Shown: positions 12,461 through 25,435 of the stretch, one piece after another | Numbering within the stretch: the stretch's first letter is position 1 | Layout of the letters: each line of letters begins with the position of its first letter | NCBI GenBank assembly: GCA_037903355.1 | Contig: JBAJFE010000037.1 | Span: 744,001-808,000 of the forward strand | Origin: Trichuris trichiura | Taxonomy: Eukaryota; Nematoda; Enoplea; Trichinellida; Trichuridae | DNA: 64,000 nucleotides | Reading direction: 5' to 3' | Position numbers and translations under genes: made by a program | The notes under the pieces: generated by a model | Database searches by the model: none | The model's input: the letters and a program-made list of their open reading frames with translations, nothing else | Told to the model about the DNA's origin: nothing

Positions 12461-12599
12461 GAACCGCTACCACTCCCGCGCAGTGTGTCAGAGCGGTGAC
12501 TGATCGCTCCACTCCTTACGGATGGTGCAACAGCGGCTGCTTAGCCGCGCAGCGCCTTCCCGAAGGTGTCGGAGCGGCGAGTAACCGCTCTGACGACCG

Positions 12600-15500
12600 C
12601 GAAAATGCATGCACATGCAAAGAAAGAACCACTTCCCAGCTATTCATGCAACAAAGAATTCATGCAAATTCCAATTGCTTCAATAACCAAAAGCACAAGC
12701 GGAACTCCCGTAGAGATATGCTAACATGCATAGAAATGCAAGAGCATACTTGCCGTGCAAAGTACATGCACCCTCGCCGAAAATGTGAAGGCAACGAACC
12801 AAAAGAGCGAACTCGCATTCACGGAAGGAACATGTGCATCATGCAAGCTGAACCCTATACTGTCCTCGCTAAACAGGAAGCTTTTTTTTCCTATCAAAAT
12901 TTGTATACTTTTCATTTCTTTTTACGGAAGCGCGCTGAATAACAGAAACTTAATAAGGCAGTTAATATTGAGGTCAAGCTACTAACCGTCTTCACCGTTT
13001 TCATTATAGTGATTGTCATTGCGAAGCAACAATATACGGTTAAGCATTTCTGGAAGTTGAACGGACTCCAGCTCAGAGGTGACGTCTGACCAATCGGTCA
13101 TCTTTCAATGTCAGCTCAAAGATTTCATAATGCCACGATTTTGAACATTATTCTTATTCTCGCATTAATAAATGTTGTGAAATATTACGGCCTTTTTCTA
13201 TGTTGACCATTATTATTCTCTTTCATTGCTATAGTCCTCTGAAAACTACTATTTATTTATTGTCTTTCGTTAAGGAAAGTCAGAGTTGATTGAAACCGAA
13301 AGAACAGCACTTTTCTATTTCTCTTTTCTACTGAGAATGTCTACAAAGCCTTGGCAGAAAAGATTTGCGCAAGCAGAGTATGGTAGATCATACCATTCTA
13401 AGCGTATAAGTGATAGAGATTTTTGGAACCTCTGCGAACTTTAAGTAATCTTATTTCATCAACGTTCAAGTTACAAAATCTTTTGATAGAATACTATTCA
13501 CCGTGGATAGCGAACTGAATAACGAAGTTCTTTTTCATAAACTGGAAATTGTGAAATGGAAAGATGCACGGGAGATAAGAGTCTATCGGCACATAACGGG
13601 ATCCACTATGTGTATAAAGTACTCGTTCCCCCGGCTGACGGAACTTCTATCTAGTATGGTATCCTGACCAAGTAACAATAACACTAAGGAGTTTTTGATA
13701 CAGCAAACAGGCGTACTGACAATTTAACAGAAGTGACTTAGAGAAAAAATCGCGGCACTGATAGATCCATGGTAGGACAAGGCCTCTCGCCATATAATAC
13801 ACCTGAATGGGAGAGAAGATGTAAAGTTATCTAGCTAAGAAAGTGAACCTCACGGACTGTACCAGAGCTTGCTAACGGAACCCTTTCTTTCGGCAGCAAC
13901 AATGAGATCGAAATCGTTTGCATTAGTGCGCTGCAATAGTCTACGAAGTTAGGGGTGGGTATTCAGTCCTTTGCATTGGAAAGATGAGAAATATCCTTCC
14001 CAATAGTTTTAAGCAGAATGGAAACTACTTTCGGCAATGTAAGAACATCACAGACGCGCTCAAAAAAATAAATAAAGGTCAATCTTGCAGATCCTTATAT
14101 CTGGTTCAACGAACGCTTCTGGAAAAAAACCATAACGGCATCTACACTCATCCGACATGCGGAAAAACGCTATGTCCCGCGAAATCCTAACGAACTTTGC
14201 ATAGGAAGGCAATGTATACTCATAAAACTAAAGCAACTAGAGAAAGGCCTAGATGAAACGAACGCGAAGGCATTAACCTAAGAAACAGCAGCCTAGGCAT
14301 CACTGAAAAACTGCTCCAGCCAAAAGGAAATCTATCAAACTCACATTTTGTTTCCCGTCTTGAAGGAGAGATATTGTGAAAAGATTTGGCGAAGTAGCGA
14401 ACGTGAGAGAGGAAACTATACTAAAGTAATGGCACGTAAAGTAAGAAAAGCATATTAGACTTCGTTTACACGATGAAGGACAACCATGAAAATTATGACA
14501 TGTCAACGTGATTTCGCAAGGCGCAATTGAAGTGGTATTTTTGTCCTCGTTAAGACATTTAACCATAACGTTGCTCGCAATTGCTATCGACTTTAACGAA
14601 TCCGGCGAAGACGGAGTGCCATTTGTCGACGAGGACAGTTGGGTCATCAGCTAACGAACACTGAGTGTGGACATGCCACTTTCGTAAAATGAAAAGAAGA
14701 CCGTAGAGTTTTCAAGGCTTATAAGTCGATGAGAACTTTAAATGCGTTGCTATTCTCATTATAAAAATCAGAAAGCTCCTGTTAGGGCGAAGGAATAAAA
14801 TGACGAGCATCTATCGTAAAATAAAAATTTCTACGATGTGGAAACCTAAGGAGTCGTTAAGCAGTGTTAGGTATTGAATCTAAACTATGAGAGACGTGAT
14901 TTCGTAACAGGAGCGTAAAAACGTGTTGCTTTGTACGGATGCAAAGTGTCTCTATAAACCTTTACCGACAGTGCTGATGTGGAGAACGACTCCTGTCTAT
15001 CAGAGGCAAGCAGTTGTCTAAAAGGTAAAAAATTGCTATTCCGCCACGTTCACAAAGAATACTCATTGACTGCTTATTTGCTGGACCGCTTATAGAAGAG
15101 GAAAGAAAAGAACGGTCAAAAAAAGTAAAGCCAGAGGATACTAATGAAGGAAGAAAATTAAGAAACAAAAGTCCGTTTAATAAAAATGGTGATAACAAAT
15201 GTTTTGTACCCAACAAAAAAAGAAAATAGGTTCAAAGAAAGGGAACAGACTACAGAAAAAAGCCACCTGAGAGACTATTCATTTGCATCTGCGTCAGATT
15301 ACCTCCAAATGGGAACATAAGTGCAATTTAAATCTCTATTCATCATCCACTGTTTCTCCCTTTATCAGCTTTGCCCTGGATTTTGGATAAGGAGCGTCCG
15401 GAGTGGATGACGACGTGACAGAGTTTTAAAGAAACAGATTGCTTCCGTACAAAGCAATCAATTGCTAGAATGGGTCATTACAAGAACCGTTTTCTGCTGT

Positions 15501-15650
15501 TCATATCCAATCACAAATTGTTCATTGTGCTTCATTTAGATGCTGACTATTTACATGCTGCTGAGTAAACTGTTGCGTCTTAAGGCAAGTACTTTTTGAA
15601 GTAATTGAACAACAGTTAGCGGACTAAGAGTATTAATAATTTACGTCTTC
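12600..15650. other. Intergenic, no supported gene
   Basis: Just right of the array (12,600-12,850) the sequence is rich in atgca/tgcat words; beyond that it is ordinary AT-rich DNA. Frames at 13,984-14,190, 14,300-14,647 and 14,962-15,216 are short and unlike any family known to me. Confidence 0.35.
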
Positions 15651-15655
15651 TTTGC

Positions 15656-16085
15656 TTTCCATTATGTCATATACACTGAATGACAACTTTAAAGCAGTAA
15701 GAACATATTAATTTTCATTGGGTAACTATTCTTTCTGATATTTTCAACCAATAATTACTTATTAATTACTTTTGTGCAAACGTATTGTACACAACGCTAG
15801 CCGCTATTATACCTCCTAAGCTCTTACGTTAAAGCACTAATAATGGGTTCTAAAAGCAAATTTATCGCTTATTCTCTCTAGGTCAACTTCAAAATGATCA
15901 TTCATATGCTAAGAGAAACAATAAATTTTAAAAACATTTCTTACCTGAAGTTGTTTGTCGTTCTTCGAGTTTCTGTCGCGGTTGTTTCGCGTTCGCTTTT
16001 GTGGCGTGACTTCGAAATGCAAATTTTTCCATGGTTGACTGTGACGATGAAGGTCAATGAACGTTAACATGCACAGAAGGCAACG
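15656..16085. repeat. Direct repeat copy 1 (~430 bp) of the nested repeat complex
   Basis: This stretch, starting near cattatgtcatatacactgaa, recurs as a direct copy at about 17,063-17,515 with scattered substitutions and small indels. Both copies contain the landmark words caaccaataattacttatta, aaaagcaaatttatcgctta and tttttccatggttgactgtg in the same order. Together they bracket the inner 308-bp repeats, like long terminal repeats of a composite element, although no coding region lies between them. Confidence 0.85.
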
Positions 16086-16110
16086 GAAAATGTAAATAAC
16101 GGAGATAAAC

Positions 16111-16418
16111 CGAAACGTTTTTGCGGATTGGCAACCCGTTCATTAAATCAATGTTTATTCCATAAACGTCGCGTAGCTTTCGTGCCTTTCCGGGGCCCGT
16201 CATCAGCGCGAAGTGTACCGCCCGTCGAGTCGATCATTATGTTAGCAAGCCGCTCCGTCCGACCAGCCTTGGCAGAGACATCAGCCGTCAGCTCCATCTT
16301 GACCCGTCGGGGATTGGTCCCACCTAGTCAGTCAGACTTCGCGGCGAGCATCCAAACCGACTTTTCACGACGGCGGCAACACTCACAAAGAGCCACAACG
16401 ATCCTACAAACGAAATAC
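16111..16418. repeat. Inner ~308-bp repeat, copy 1
   Basis: Begins cgaaacgtttttgcggattg and ends ccacaacgatcctacaaacg. A second direct copy lies at about 16,586-16,894, and a truncated inverted copy at about 16,919-17,051. It is GC-richer than its surroundings. A 101-codon plus-strand frame crosses copy 1 and a 96-codon frame crosses copy 2 with a similar translation (NQCLFHKRRVAF versus NQRLFHKRLVAF), but there is no recognised domain. I treat these as repeat-borne frames, not genes. Confidence 0.85.
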
Positions 16419-16585
16419 ACCGGTCTGTTTTAAACAGACGGGGTTTATACTGCCATCCTTGCCGAGTCTTTACCTTCTTTCTTCCGCGCCTCTCGTTGTT
16501 CTCCTTGTACTTGCGTGCCAGCAAACACATTTTAATTTAATTTTCTGTCTTCCTTTTTCTTTCCCAACGGGTGCATTTTTTTAAA

Positions 16586-16894
16586 CTGAAACGTTTTTGC
16601 GGATTGGCAACCCGTTCATTAAATCAACGTTTATTCCATAAACGTCTCGTAGCTTTCAGGCCTCTCCGAAGTCCATCATCAGCGCAGTGTGTGCCGCCCG
16701 CCGGGTCGGTCTTTATGTTAGCAAACCGCTCCATCCGACCGACCTTGACGGCGACCTCAGCCGTCAGGTCCATCTTGACCCGTCGGGCCTTGGTCCCGCC
16801 TAGTCAGTCAGACTTCGCGACGAGCACCCAAACCGACCTTCCACGACGGCAGCAACACTAACAAAGAGCCACAACGATCCTACAAACGAAATAC
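16586..16894. repeat. Inner ~308-bp repeat, copy 2
   Basis: Direct copy of 16,111-16,418, with differences spread along its length. It is separated from copy 1 by a T-rich spacer of about 165 bp. Confidence 0.85.
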
Positions 16895-16918
16895 AAAAGT
16901 TGATTTGGTTGCTCTAGG

Positions 16919-17051
16919 TCGACTGACTAGGTGGGACCAAGGCCGGACGGGTCAAGATGGACCTGACGGCTGAGGTCTCCGCTAAGGTCGGTCAGACAGA
17001 GCGGATTGCTAACATAAAGACCGACCTGACGGGCGGCACACTGCGCTGATA
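16919..17051. repeat. Inner repeat, truncated inverted copy
   Basis: The sequence gactaggtgggaccaaggcc through gcggcacactgcgctgat is the reverse complement of the middle part of the inner repeat. It lies immediately after copy 2, so copy 2 and this segment could pair as a hairpin. Confidence 0.8.
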
Positions 17052-17062
17052 ATGGAAAGTAA

Positions 17063-17515
17063 TTCCATTATGTCATGTACACTGAATGACAATTTCAAAG
17101 CAGTAAGAACATTAATTTTCGTTGGGAAAACTATTCTTTCCGATCTTTTCAACCAATAATTACTTATTAATTATTCTTATGCAAACGTGTTGTACACAAC
17201 GCCAGTCGCTATTATACTAAATCTAACTATACTTCTACCTCCTAAGTTCTTACGGTAAAGTACTAATAATGGCTTCTAAAAGCAAATTTATCGCTTATTC
17301 TCTCAAGTTCAACTTTAAAAATGATCATTCATATTCTAAGAGAAACATGATAACTTTTAAAAGCACTTCTTACCTGAAGTTGTCGTTCGTCGTTCTTCAA
17401 GTTCTTGTCGCGGTTGGTTTGCGTTCGCTTTTGTGGTGTGATGTCGAAATGCGAATTTTTCCATGGTTGACTGTGGCGATGAACGTCAATGAACTTTAAC
17501 ATGTACAGAAAGGCG
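17063..17515. repeat. Direct repeat copy 2 of the nested repeat complex
   Basis: Second copy of 15,656-16,085. It runs directly into the left arm of the long palindrome that follows, and its end (aacatgtacagaa) reappears near the palindrome centre at about 18,025. Confidence 0.85.
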
Positions 17516-17540
17516 ACTTTCGCCACCACGTTTCTCTATA

Positions 17541-18601
17541 TGGTAGCGTTGGCATAATCTCTTTTACACTAAAAACCACTTGAGCTATGCCACGGCAGCT
17601 CGCCGATAAGCTTATCACATTGCAAATAATTTGCATGGAACACTTATCTTTTCGCCAAAGCTGCTGCAATAGCTGTTCTTATCAGTATTACACGTCCGCT
17701 TTTCGTAGGTAGACTGCGTTTGCCTTGCCAAGCGTCATGAAGATTTTCGTACAGATTCGGTCAATTGAGAGATTTTGCAAGAAAGGTTCTATGCTTTCAT
17801 TAACAGGTCGTGGTTCACTCAACAAAGCAGTCGTCGAATATTAACCATCTGTGCTGTGAAACCTATCTTTTCTGAACCAGCAGACTCCAATGACGTACAC
17901 GTTCGGACGATGTGACCGGTTAAGAAACTCATCGAATTGACGAGATGCATTTAAAACTTGCGCGTTTTTCATTCTCGCTACGCCTGTACAATTCGTAGTT
18001 GGGCGAAAGTCGCCAAACGACGTTAACATGTACAGAAGGCGACGGAAAATGTAAATAACGCAGATATAGAGAAACGTGGTGGCAGAAAGGCGACTTTCGC
18101 CACCACGTTTCTCTGGATCTGCGTTATTTACGTTTTCGTCCAACTACGAACTGTACAGGCGTAGCGAGAATGGAAAACGTGCAAGTTTTAAATGCATCTC
18201 GTCAATTCGATGAGTTTCTTAACCTGTCACGTCGTCCGATCGTGTACGTCACTGGAGTCTGCTGGTTCAGAAAAAATAGGTTTCCGAGCAAAGACGGTTA
18301 ATATTCGACGACTGCTTCGTTGAGTGAACCGCGACCTGTTAATGAAAGCATAAAACCTTTTTTGCAAAATTTCTCAATTGACCGAACCTGTAGGAAAATC
18401 TTCACGACCTTTGGCAAGGCAAAAGCAGTCTACCTACGAAAAGCGCACGTGTAATACTGATAAGAACAGCTATTGCAGCAGCTTTGGCGAAAAGATAAGT
18501 GTTCCATGCAAATTATTTGCAATGTGATAAGCTTATCGGCGAGCTGCCGTGGCATAGTTCAAGTGGTTTTTAGTGCAAAAGAGAATATGCCAACGCTACC
18601 A
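17541..18601. repeat. ~1.06-kb long palindrome (inverted repeat)
   Basis: The left arm (about 17,541-18,003, beginning tggtagcgttggcat) is matched in reverse complement by the right arm (about 18,140-18,601, ending atgccaacgctacca), with only scattered mismatches. Between them lies a second, inner palindrome: gacggaaaatgtaaataacg (from ~18,039) pairs with the segment ending at ~18,139, around a spacer near 18,084-18,099. About 35 bp (18,004-18,038) on the left has no partner on the right. Such size and symmetry fit a foldback-type element or a recent inverted duplication. No gene is evident inside. Confidence 0.9.
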
Positions 18602-18609
18602 AATAATTG

Positions 18610-19240
18610 CTTATCGTGGCGAAAACCGTAAATGTTAAAGAAATCTGTTACAAGAGGACTATTGGATATTAACGTTGTGTGCGCATGATCAAATTATAGT
18701 TTACCAAGCGCTCACCTAAAGAACTGAATGGATAGTGCCTTCGCCGGAATATGTTGAAAAACAGGCTTTTCATCCACCAATAGAACGCAACTTTTGAGAC
18801 CTACCAGTAGCCGTCTTTGGCACGATGCGAAATGGCGTAAGAATGAAAAAGAAGAGGATCCTGAATAGGGTTAAATATTGATCACTTAAGTAAATATTTG
18901 TCGACAGATCGTGCAGGAAGCTCTGCTACAACTCGATGGATGAAACTTTGGTAAAATCAGGTCAAGTGGAGGACAGTAGCTTGTGCAAATAATGAAACAA
19001 GCTACTTTTACTCAACGTTTCTGATTACCTGCTTGTCTCTGCGTACTGATACAGTTTGCAGTTTCATGTCTTGTTCTAATGGGGTCAAGCTTAGCCATAG
19101 GGTGTAAAATTCCAGGAAAAGTGCTTGGGGACCAGATTACAGGAGTTTTAAGCCTGCTCCTAACATCGAGCCTACTAGAACAAAGGATAAGAACGCGACA
19201 GCATCAATAATTTGTAGCGGACAAAACAGGAGTGTCTCAA
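18610..19240. other. Intergenic, no supported gene
   Basis: Ordinary AT-rich DNA right of the palindrome, with no recognisable coding or repeat structure. Confidence 0.35.
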
Positions 19241-19249
19241 AAAGGGCCA

Positions 19250-19560
19250 TTTTGTTCTCTTTTTTACCTAATTTCTTTTTTTCTCTTATTCGCTTACTTT
19301 TTCTGCATCTAATTAGCTTCGTTTTTTCCTCGCCTTCTTTTATTCTTCTTTTCACCTTATCCTGTTTCTCTTTGAAATCTCTCTTCTCTTACTCTTGCTT
19401 CAATTCCTCTAACTCTTTACTTCTGGCGTTCTCCTTCCATTTCCCTCTGCTGATGCCCAGTCACCTTTTATCTCTTTTACAATTATTGTCTTTATCTTCC
19501 TTCATATTTTCTCCATTTCCGCTTCTTTTTGCTTTAGCACTTTATATTGTTCTTCTACTG
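19250..19560. repeat. Polypyrimidine-rich low-complexity tract
   Basis: About 310 bp in which the plus strand is overwhelmingly T and C (runs such as ctaatttctttttttctctt). It is followed at 19,660-19,900 by an A/G-rich stretch. The Leu/Phe/Ser-rich plus frame and the Lys/Glu-rich minus frame across it are consequences of composition. Confidence 0.7.
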
Positions 19561-19908
19561 TAGGACCCTCCGGTAATAAACGTCTTTATTTAAGAGAACG
19601 GACATTTCTAGACGAAACTCCTCTGCTCATTAGCATATAGAGTGAATGAAACCAAGTAATCGACGATAATTATGGGACAGGTTAAAGTGAACGAATAGAA
19701 CATTAAATGTAGGACTGTGGAGAAAAGGAGAAAATAAAATGGCACCAAATAAACAGAAGTACCTGAAAGTTTTAAACAGTGACTGTAGGAAATAAGAAAA
19801 ATTGAAATAAATAATGAATTAAAGGAACTGAAATTGAAACTAAACACCAAAACAAACAAAAAACGGAAAATTAAGGATGAACAAAAGGATTTAAGCAAGC
19901 CATAGAGA

Positions 19909-20277
19909 TTACGATGTTAATACGGGTGTAGGACGCAGCACTGTTTCTCCAATGAGATACGTCTGTTTTGGGCTAACGCCCACGCCGCTGTCGCGGTTGT
20001 AGGTCACATTATATCTGACGTAAAAGGTTTCGTTCAGCCTTCTTAGGAGAAAGTTTGGCTCCTAACGGATGATGCCTGACTGCGCGTGTCCTGAGCAGGT
20101 TGCTGCCTAATGTAGACGCTTTGAAATCTATCCTTATGGATTGAAGCAATTTCAACTTCGTTGGCCATCTACAGTAGGGGACTGTTATACCCTTTATACG
20201 ACTTCTGACGTCACGTAGTCGAGCCATAGAGCAAATGGGTTCATCAACGCGTTTAAGTAGCGACCACCCGGTTTCAT
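19909..20277 (-). CDS. Unassigned spliced coding segments
   Basis: On the minus strand an ATG at 20,277 opens a 21-codon frame (MKPGGRYLNAL...) ending in phase 0 at a GTGACG donor (20,214). After ctactgtag, a frame from 20,168 reads MANEVEIASIHKDRFQSVYI and stays open to 20,043. A third segment, read after gttag at ~20,060, gives EPNFLLRRLNETFYVRYNVT and runs to a stop at 19,909. Segments two and three overlap in different frames, so they cannot both be used in one message without a frame change. The gene may be alternatively spliced, frameshifted or decayed. I recognise no family. A different reading at 20,227 (MARLRDVRSRIKG) resembles the start of ATP synthase gamma, but nothing downstream supports that. 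Confidence 0.3.
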
Positions 20278-20605
20278 CTATACACGCTTTTCGTCCGTCC
20301 TTTTCTTTGATGCTTCGACCGCCGGAACTTCCAGCGGTTTCAAAACTTTACTTGGAAGAAAGCAGACTCTCTCTACCAAAAACCTGCACGCCTTTTCCCG
20401 CTGCTCTCATTCTGTAACGGCTGAGACCATTGGAAGAATGATAAATAGAGCACTAAAACTCAGTCGCAGGGAAAGTGAGAATTTGATACACACAAAAAAC
20501 CCTAACTAACAAGGGTTTCAACCCAACTTTGTCAGCTCTGTTATTAATCAGCGAATGAATGAATGCACAGCCACTTGTAATGGAATGTCACTTGTGCTTA
20601 CTTTA

Positions 20606-20831
20606 AAATTTCTATTCACGGTAGGAGTCTTGTTTATAAGATAAAAACTAGGAATCAGAGCTTTCGGGTGTTATACCTTCACCTGGCGTCACCTGGTGTA
20701 ACAAAGAAAAACATGTTCGTTTGAACATCCTTGTTTGTTATACCGCTGACGACAGGTGAAGGTATAAAACCCGAAAGCTCAGACTACTGGTTTTCATCTT
20801 GTAAACGGAACTCCTGTTTTACATAAAAATT
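20606..20831. repeat. ~226-bp near-perfect palindrome
   Basis: aaaatttctattcacggtag on the left pairs with the segment ending tttacataaaaatttt on the right. The best-conserved inner pair is ttcgggtgttataccttcac with gtgaaggtataaaacccgaa. The apex acatgttcgtttgaacat is itself self-complementary. Size and symmetry fit a foldback MITE. No clear target duplication was identified. Confidence 0.85.
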
Positions 20832-20839
20832 TTGAACCC

Positions 20840-22820
20840 TATGAGAACCTACGATCCCGTAAGAAAAAGCTACGTTTTGTTCTTGTTTGTTATCCGGCAT
20901 TCAGTGAGGAAATCGAGCAACTCGAAACCGTTTTGAGTTTCAGTGTTTTTTAAGACATCTAATTTACACGTGCTTCTATGGCAGAATAAAAATCAATCTC
21001 CAAGAAAACAACGAAAGTGTCTACTGACATGCATGGTCAATCTCACTTTAAACTGATGACAACTGGCTAATGGAAAAGATTCGTTATCCATTCACTCATA
21101 CATTGAGTGCTGATGACGAATCAGACATGATTCGAAAGCTCTGAGCTTTTTCTTGAAAACACGTTTTCCACATAAACAAAAATTTTTCGTATTACAGAAT
21201 GAAAGCTGCACAGCCACGTTCGTAGCCACCCTGCCTACAGCTTCCGTACGCGTACCGCGTCGCCGGTGTATTGGTCAGCAGTCAAATATAAGGCGAGTCT
21301 TTAACGCTTACGTAAACGAATTCTCCATTTCCAGTCAAGTGAAAGTCAAACTTCAAAAGACATAGAAATAAGTATGCGTAGTATGCGTCGATAGATATGT
21401 TTCTTAAGTCATTAACAATTAAAACCTGGTAATTTTAGTCAGCCAACAATCAAAAATTTCCCGAAGTTCTTAGAGCTTATGAGTAAAACTGTCGGTATGT
21501 ACAGGTATCTTGCATCAAACGTCGTCTATATCGATTCTATTGATAACTGAGTAGCTGGAACAACTTTTAAATAACCTTAGAATTTAAACAAATTTACCGG
21601 TCTGAGAAATCACCATGCAAGAACCAATAACAGCAAAACAAAGAATGCTTCTGCGGATAAGAGAAACGTTTACGGCTCTGCATCTACGAATACTTCTTCG
21701 TGAGCCTCAAAACCTCAAAACAGCACTTTACTTTTGACCCAACATCGGTATAAACAGTGAACGTGGAATCGAAGTAGGCAAACCGTGGACAAGAATCACT
21801 AATCCCATCAACTGAAACTATTCCAGCTGAGCAGAAGGAAAAAGACTAGTTGTTTTATAGAAGGGAAGATCAGGTTTACGGTGACATCAAAAAAACTGGA
21901 CAACAAGAATTACTCACAGAAGAAGGAAACAACGGAGCATCTGGTTACATAAGTTCCCCGTTTACCCGTTATACCATATCATGGAAGTAAACTTTTAAAT
22001 TGCCCCTTCCTATGTTAGACGCCGTTACTGCGTTCAGCTGCTCATTTGTGCATGAGCTTTAATTGCAAAAAGCTGTATTACTTATTCCGTTTTCTCAATA
22101 AACCTAGTGCTTGCGTAATGCAGACGACGTATTGAAAAAATTGTTGATAAATCGCATACACTTCAGTTTTGCTATCGAAGAACACCTTCACTTAGGAAGC
22201 GGCTTTTCCATTTTGTAAAGAGCAAGCGCGACCAATCACACTCAAACTTCAAACCACCAATACCTCGTTTTTACTGATCGCAATGATGCAAAGTTACTGA
22301 GATCTTGTTGCTCAGCCACCCATTCATCTGAAAAATGCTGGTTCCTTTCTAGTAAACACGCCGCCCATCCTGTTCTAACCTAACTGGCGAGCGTGCCAGC
22401 CACGCTGTTCTGCTACCGCCTATGCCGAACCCAAAATAGATCCCTTAAATTTATGATTAAACAACGTAAGAACAGGACGATCGGTAAACTTATAGTATGA
22501 CGATTCGGTGGCAAAGAGACAAAACCAATTCGTTCGGGATATCACCACATGTACAGGCCTGACCTTCAAACTTATCTGTACACATTTTTCTATTCAGAAA
22601 TTTAACTGCTTATACTCCGACTGCCATGAATATTCGCTGTTCAATAAATGTCACAAACGAACCGCTCCAGCGTGACAACGTCGGTGTTCACGTGAGCTGC
22701 AGTTAAAGCGCATATGAAAGTTATATTAACCACTGATCATGGAAATGATCCCAAACCTTATCTACGCTTACAGCTTAAGGGCAAGCATGTTCAATAACAG
22801 ATAATATTGCAATATATAGG
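20840..22820. other. Intergenic, no supported gene
   Basis: Ordinary AT-rich DNA between two palindromes. Frames are short and no family was recognised. Confidence 0.35.
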
Positions 22821-22825
22821 ATATT

Positions 22826-23047
22826 CATGTCGCACTTTTTTATACGGCATGTAGGTCCCATTTAAAAACTTTTAATTTCTCCGCAGCTTTTGGGTCGATC
22901 GTGACCTGTCTTCAGCAGTCTTAAATTATAGGTATGATATCTATAATTTAAGACCGCTGAAGACTGGTCACGATCGACCCGAAAGCTCCGGAGAAATTAA
23001 AAGCTTTTAAGCGGGACCTACATTCCGTATAGAAAGAGTGCAACATG
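22826..23047. repeat. ~222-bp near-perfect palindrome
   Basis: The left end catgtcgcactttt pairs with the right end agagtgcaacatg. The core tgggtcgatcgtgacc pairs with ggtcacgatcgaccc, around the centre tataggtatgatatctata at about 22,937. It shows no similarity to the palindrome at 20.6 kb beyond its shape. It is probably a foldback or MITE-type insertion. Confidence 0.88.
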
Positions 23048-23049
23048 AA

Positions 23050-24155
23050 AATCCACAGTCCCGTACCAAGAAGTCACATTTGCAAAAACATGTAGGATAT
23101 AGGGAATACTGATTCAAACCGTCAAGCGAGTTACGGCGAACGTCGTATGCTTCTTGGAAAGTAATACAGGTTCGGAGGTGATTGTTACTACAGTTTAAAA
23201 TATGACGCAAATAAATATTTCAGCATTTCACGCATCAACATCTATGTCAACTTTTTTTTATAACCTTTCCGTGATCACTGGATCGTGCAAAGCTGGCAGA
23301 ATTACCTAGATTATTGCTAATTCGAAAAATCTACTGTTCTTTAAATCCTACCGGGACAAAATATTTGAATTATAGCTACGAGTAAAATTGAAGTCAAATG
23401 CCACTCACCAAAACAGAAAACCACTGCTGCAAAGTACGCAAACGATTTAACGATGAGTTGTACCTAAATACAGTTAATTCTTGATTAGCAGGTACGAATA
23501 CATAGGCTGCGCGCAGCCAGTGAAGAAATAGATTATTACGCAGATGCGCATGTTTTCATTGTTGTTTTCATAGAAGCTCTCCATTTTGTTTCAAAAGTTA
23601 ACACCCCAGCCTTATGGACGTACAGTGCCACAGCTTCAACTTCTATGTACTTGAAACTGTCAACAAACAGTGTGCCGTAATAAGCCAACTTACGCGGCGA
23701 TCTGTTTGGTTATGCTGCATACACAGTAAGATATCAACACTTACTGACTAGCACCTGCCATAACGAATTATTTCATCACTTGAAGCTAAACTAGACGCAG
23801 TTCTTTTGTCTGCTTCGTCGATAGCCTGCTTCAAGCCAGAAATATAATGAGGAAAAACATACAGTACAAATCACAAAGCTAACTGCAGGCGTCACTTCCA
23901 AAACACTCCATGTTACAGCAACAATAACTCAACTCTTTCATGATTTGTTTATTAATAAACGGCACCGAAAACTGGTGCTACATTTACTTGTGCAAACCGC
24001 GAATTTGACGACAATATACCCAAATGATGCGAAATATTTACTCTGCGCAAAATACCGGTACAAAAATATTACACCAAAAATAGAGCGTTTTGACACACAT
24101 TTCCCATTCGCAGTTCGCCTCTTTTACTGCCACCTGGTTATTCAACTGAACTGCC
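23050..24155. other. Intergenic, no supported gene
   Basis: No protein family was recognised. The plus-strand frame at 23,945-24,355 overlaps the last RAMP4 exon in antisense and is rejected as coding. Confidence 0.4.
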
Positions 24156-24159
24156 GTGA

Positions 24160-25430
<1,271 letters not shown>

Positions 25431-25435
25431 GCCGC

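Larger units (their letters stand above)
10700..12512 (-). other. Three overlapping long open frames across the minisatellite
   Basis: The minus strand of the array contains no stop codon in any frame, giving open frames of 559 codons (10,700-12,379), 457 codons (10,969-12,342) and 492 codons (11,034-12,512). Because 40 is one more than a multiple of three, each unit advances the frame by one. All three frames therefore encode the same 40-residue Arg/Gly/Leu/Ala-rich repeat (segments such as RGEGRLLAAPAPRARGGAV), only out of register. The plus strand is stopped by taa in most units. There is no recognised family, signal peptide or convincing start codon. The openness follows from the repeat composition, so translation is unproven and coding status is doubtful. 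Confidence 0.3.

Noticed and set aside
12496..12942. 148-codon plus-strand frame right of the minisatellite
   Set aside because: Starts inside degenerate repeat units and continues through tgcat-rich sequence; composition artefact.
19252..19563. 103-codon Leu/Phe/Ser-rich plus-strand frame
   Set aside because: Explained by the polypyrimidine composition of the tract; no domain.
20009..20227. ATP synthase gamma subunit N-terminus (MARLRDVRSRIKG)
   Set aside because: The resemblance covers about 12 residues only, and the expected NIQKITK continuation is absent from all nearby frames.
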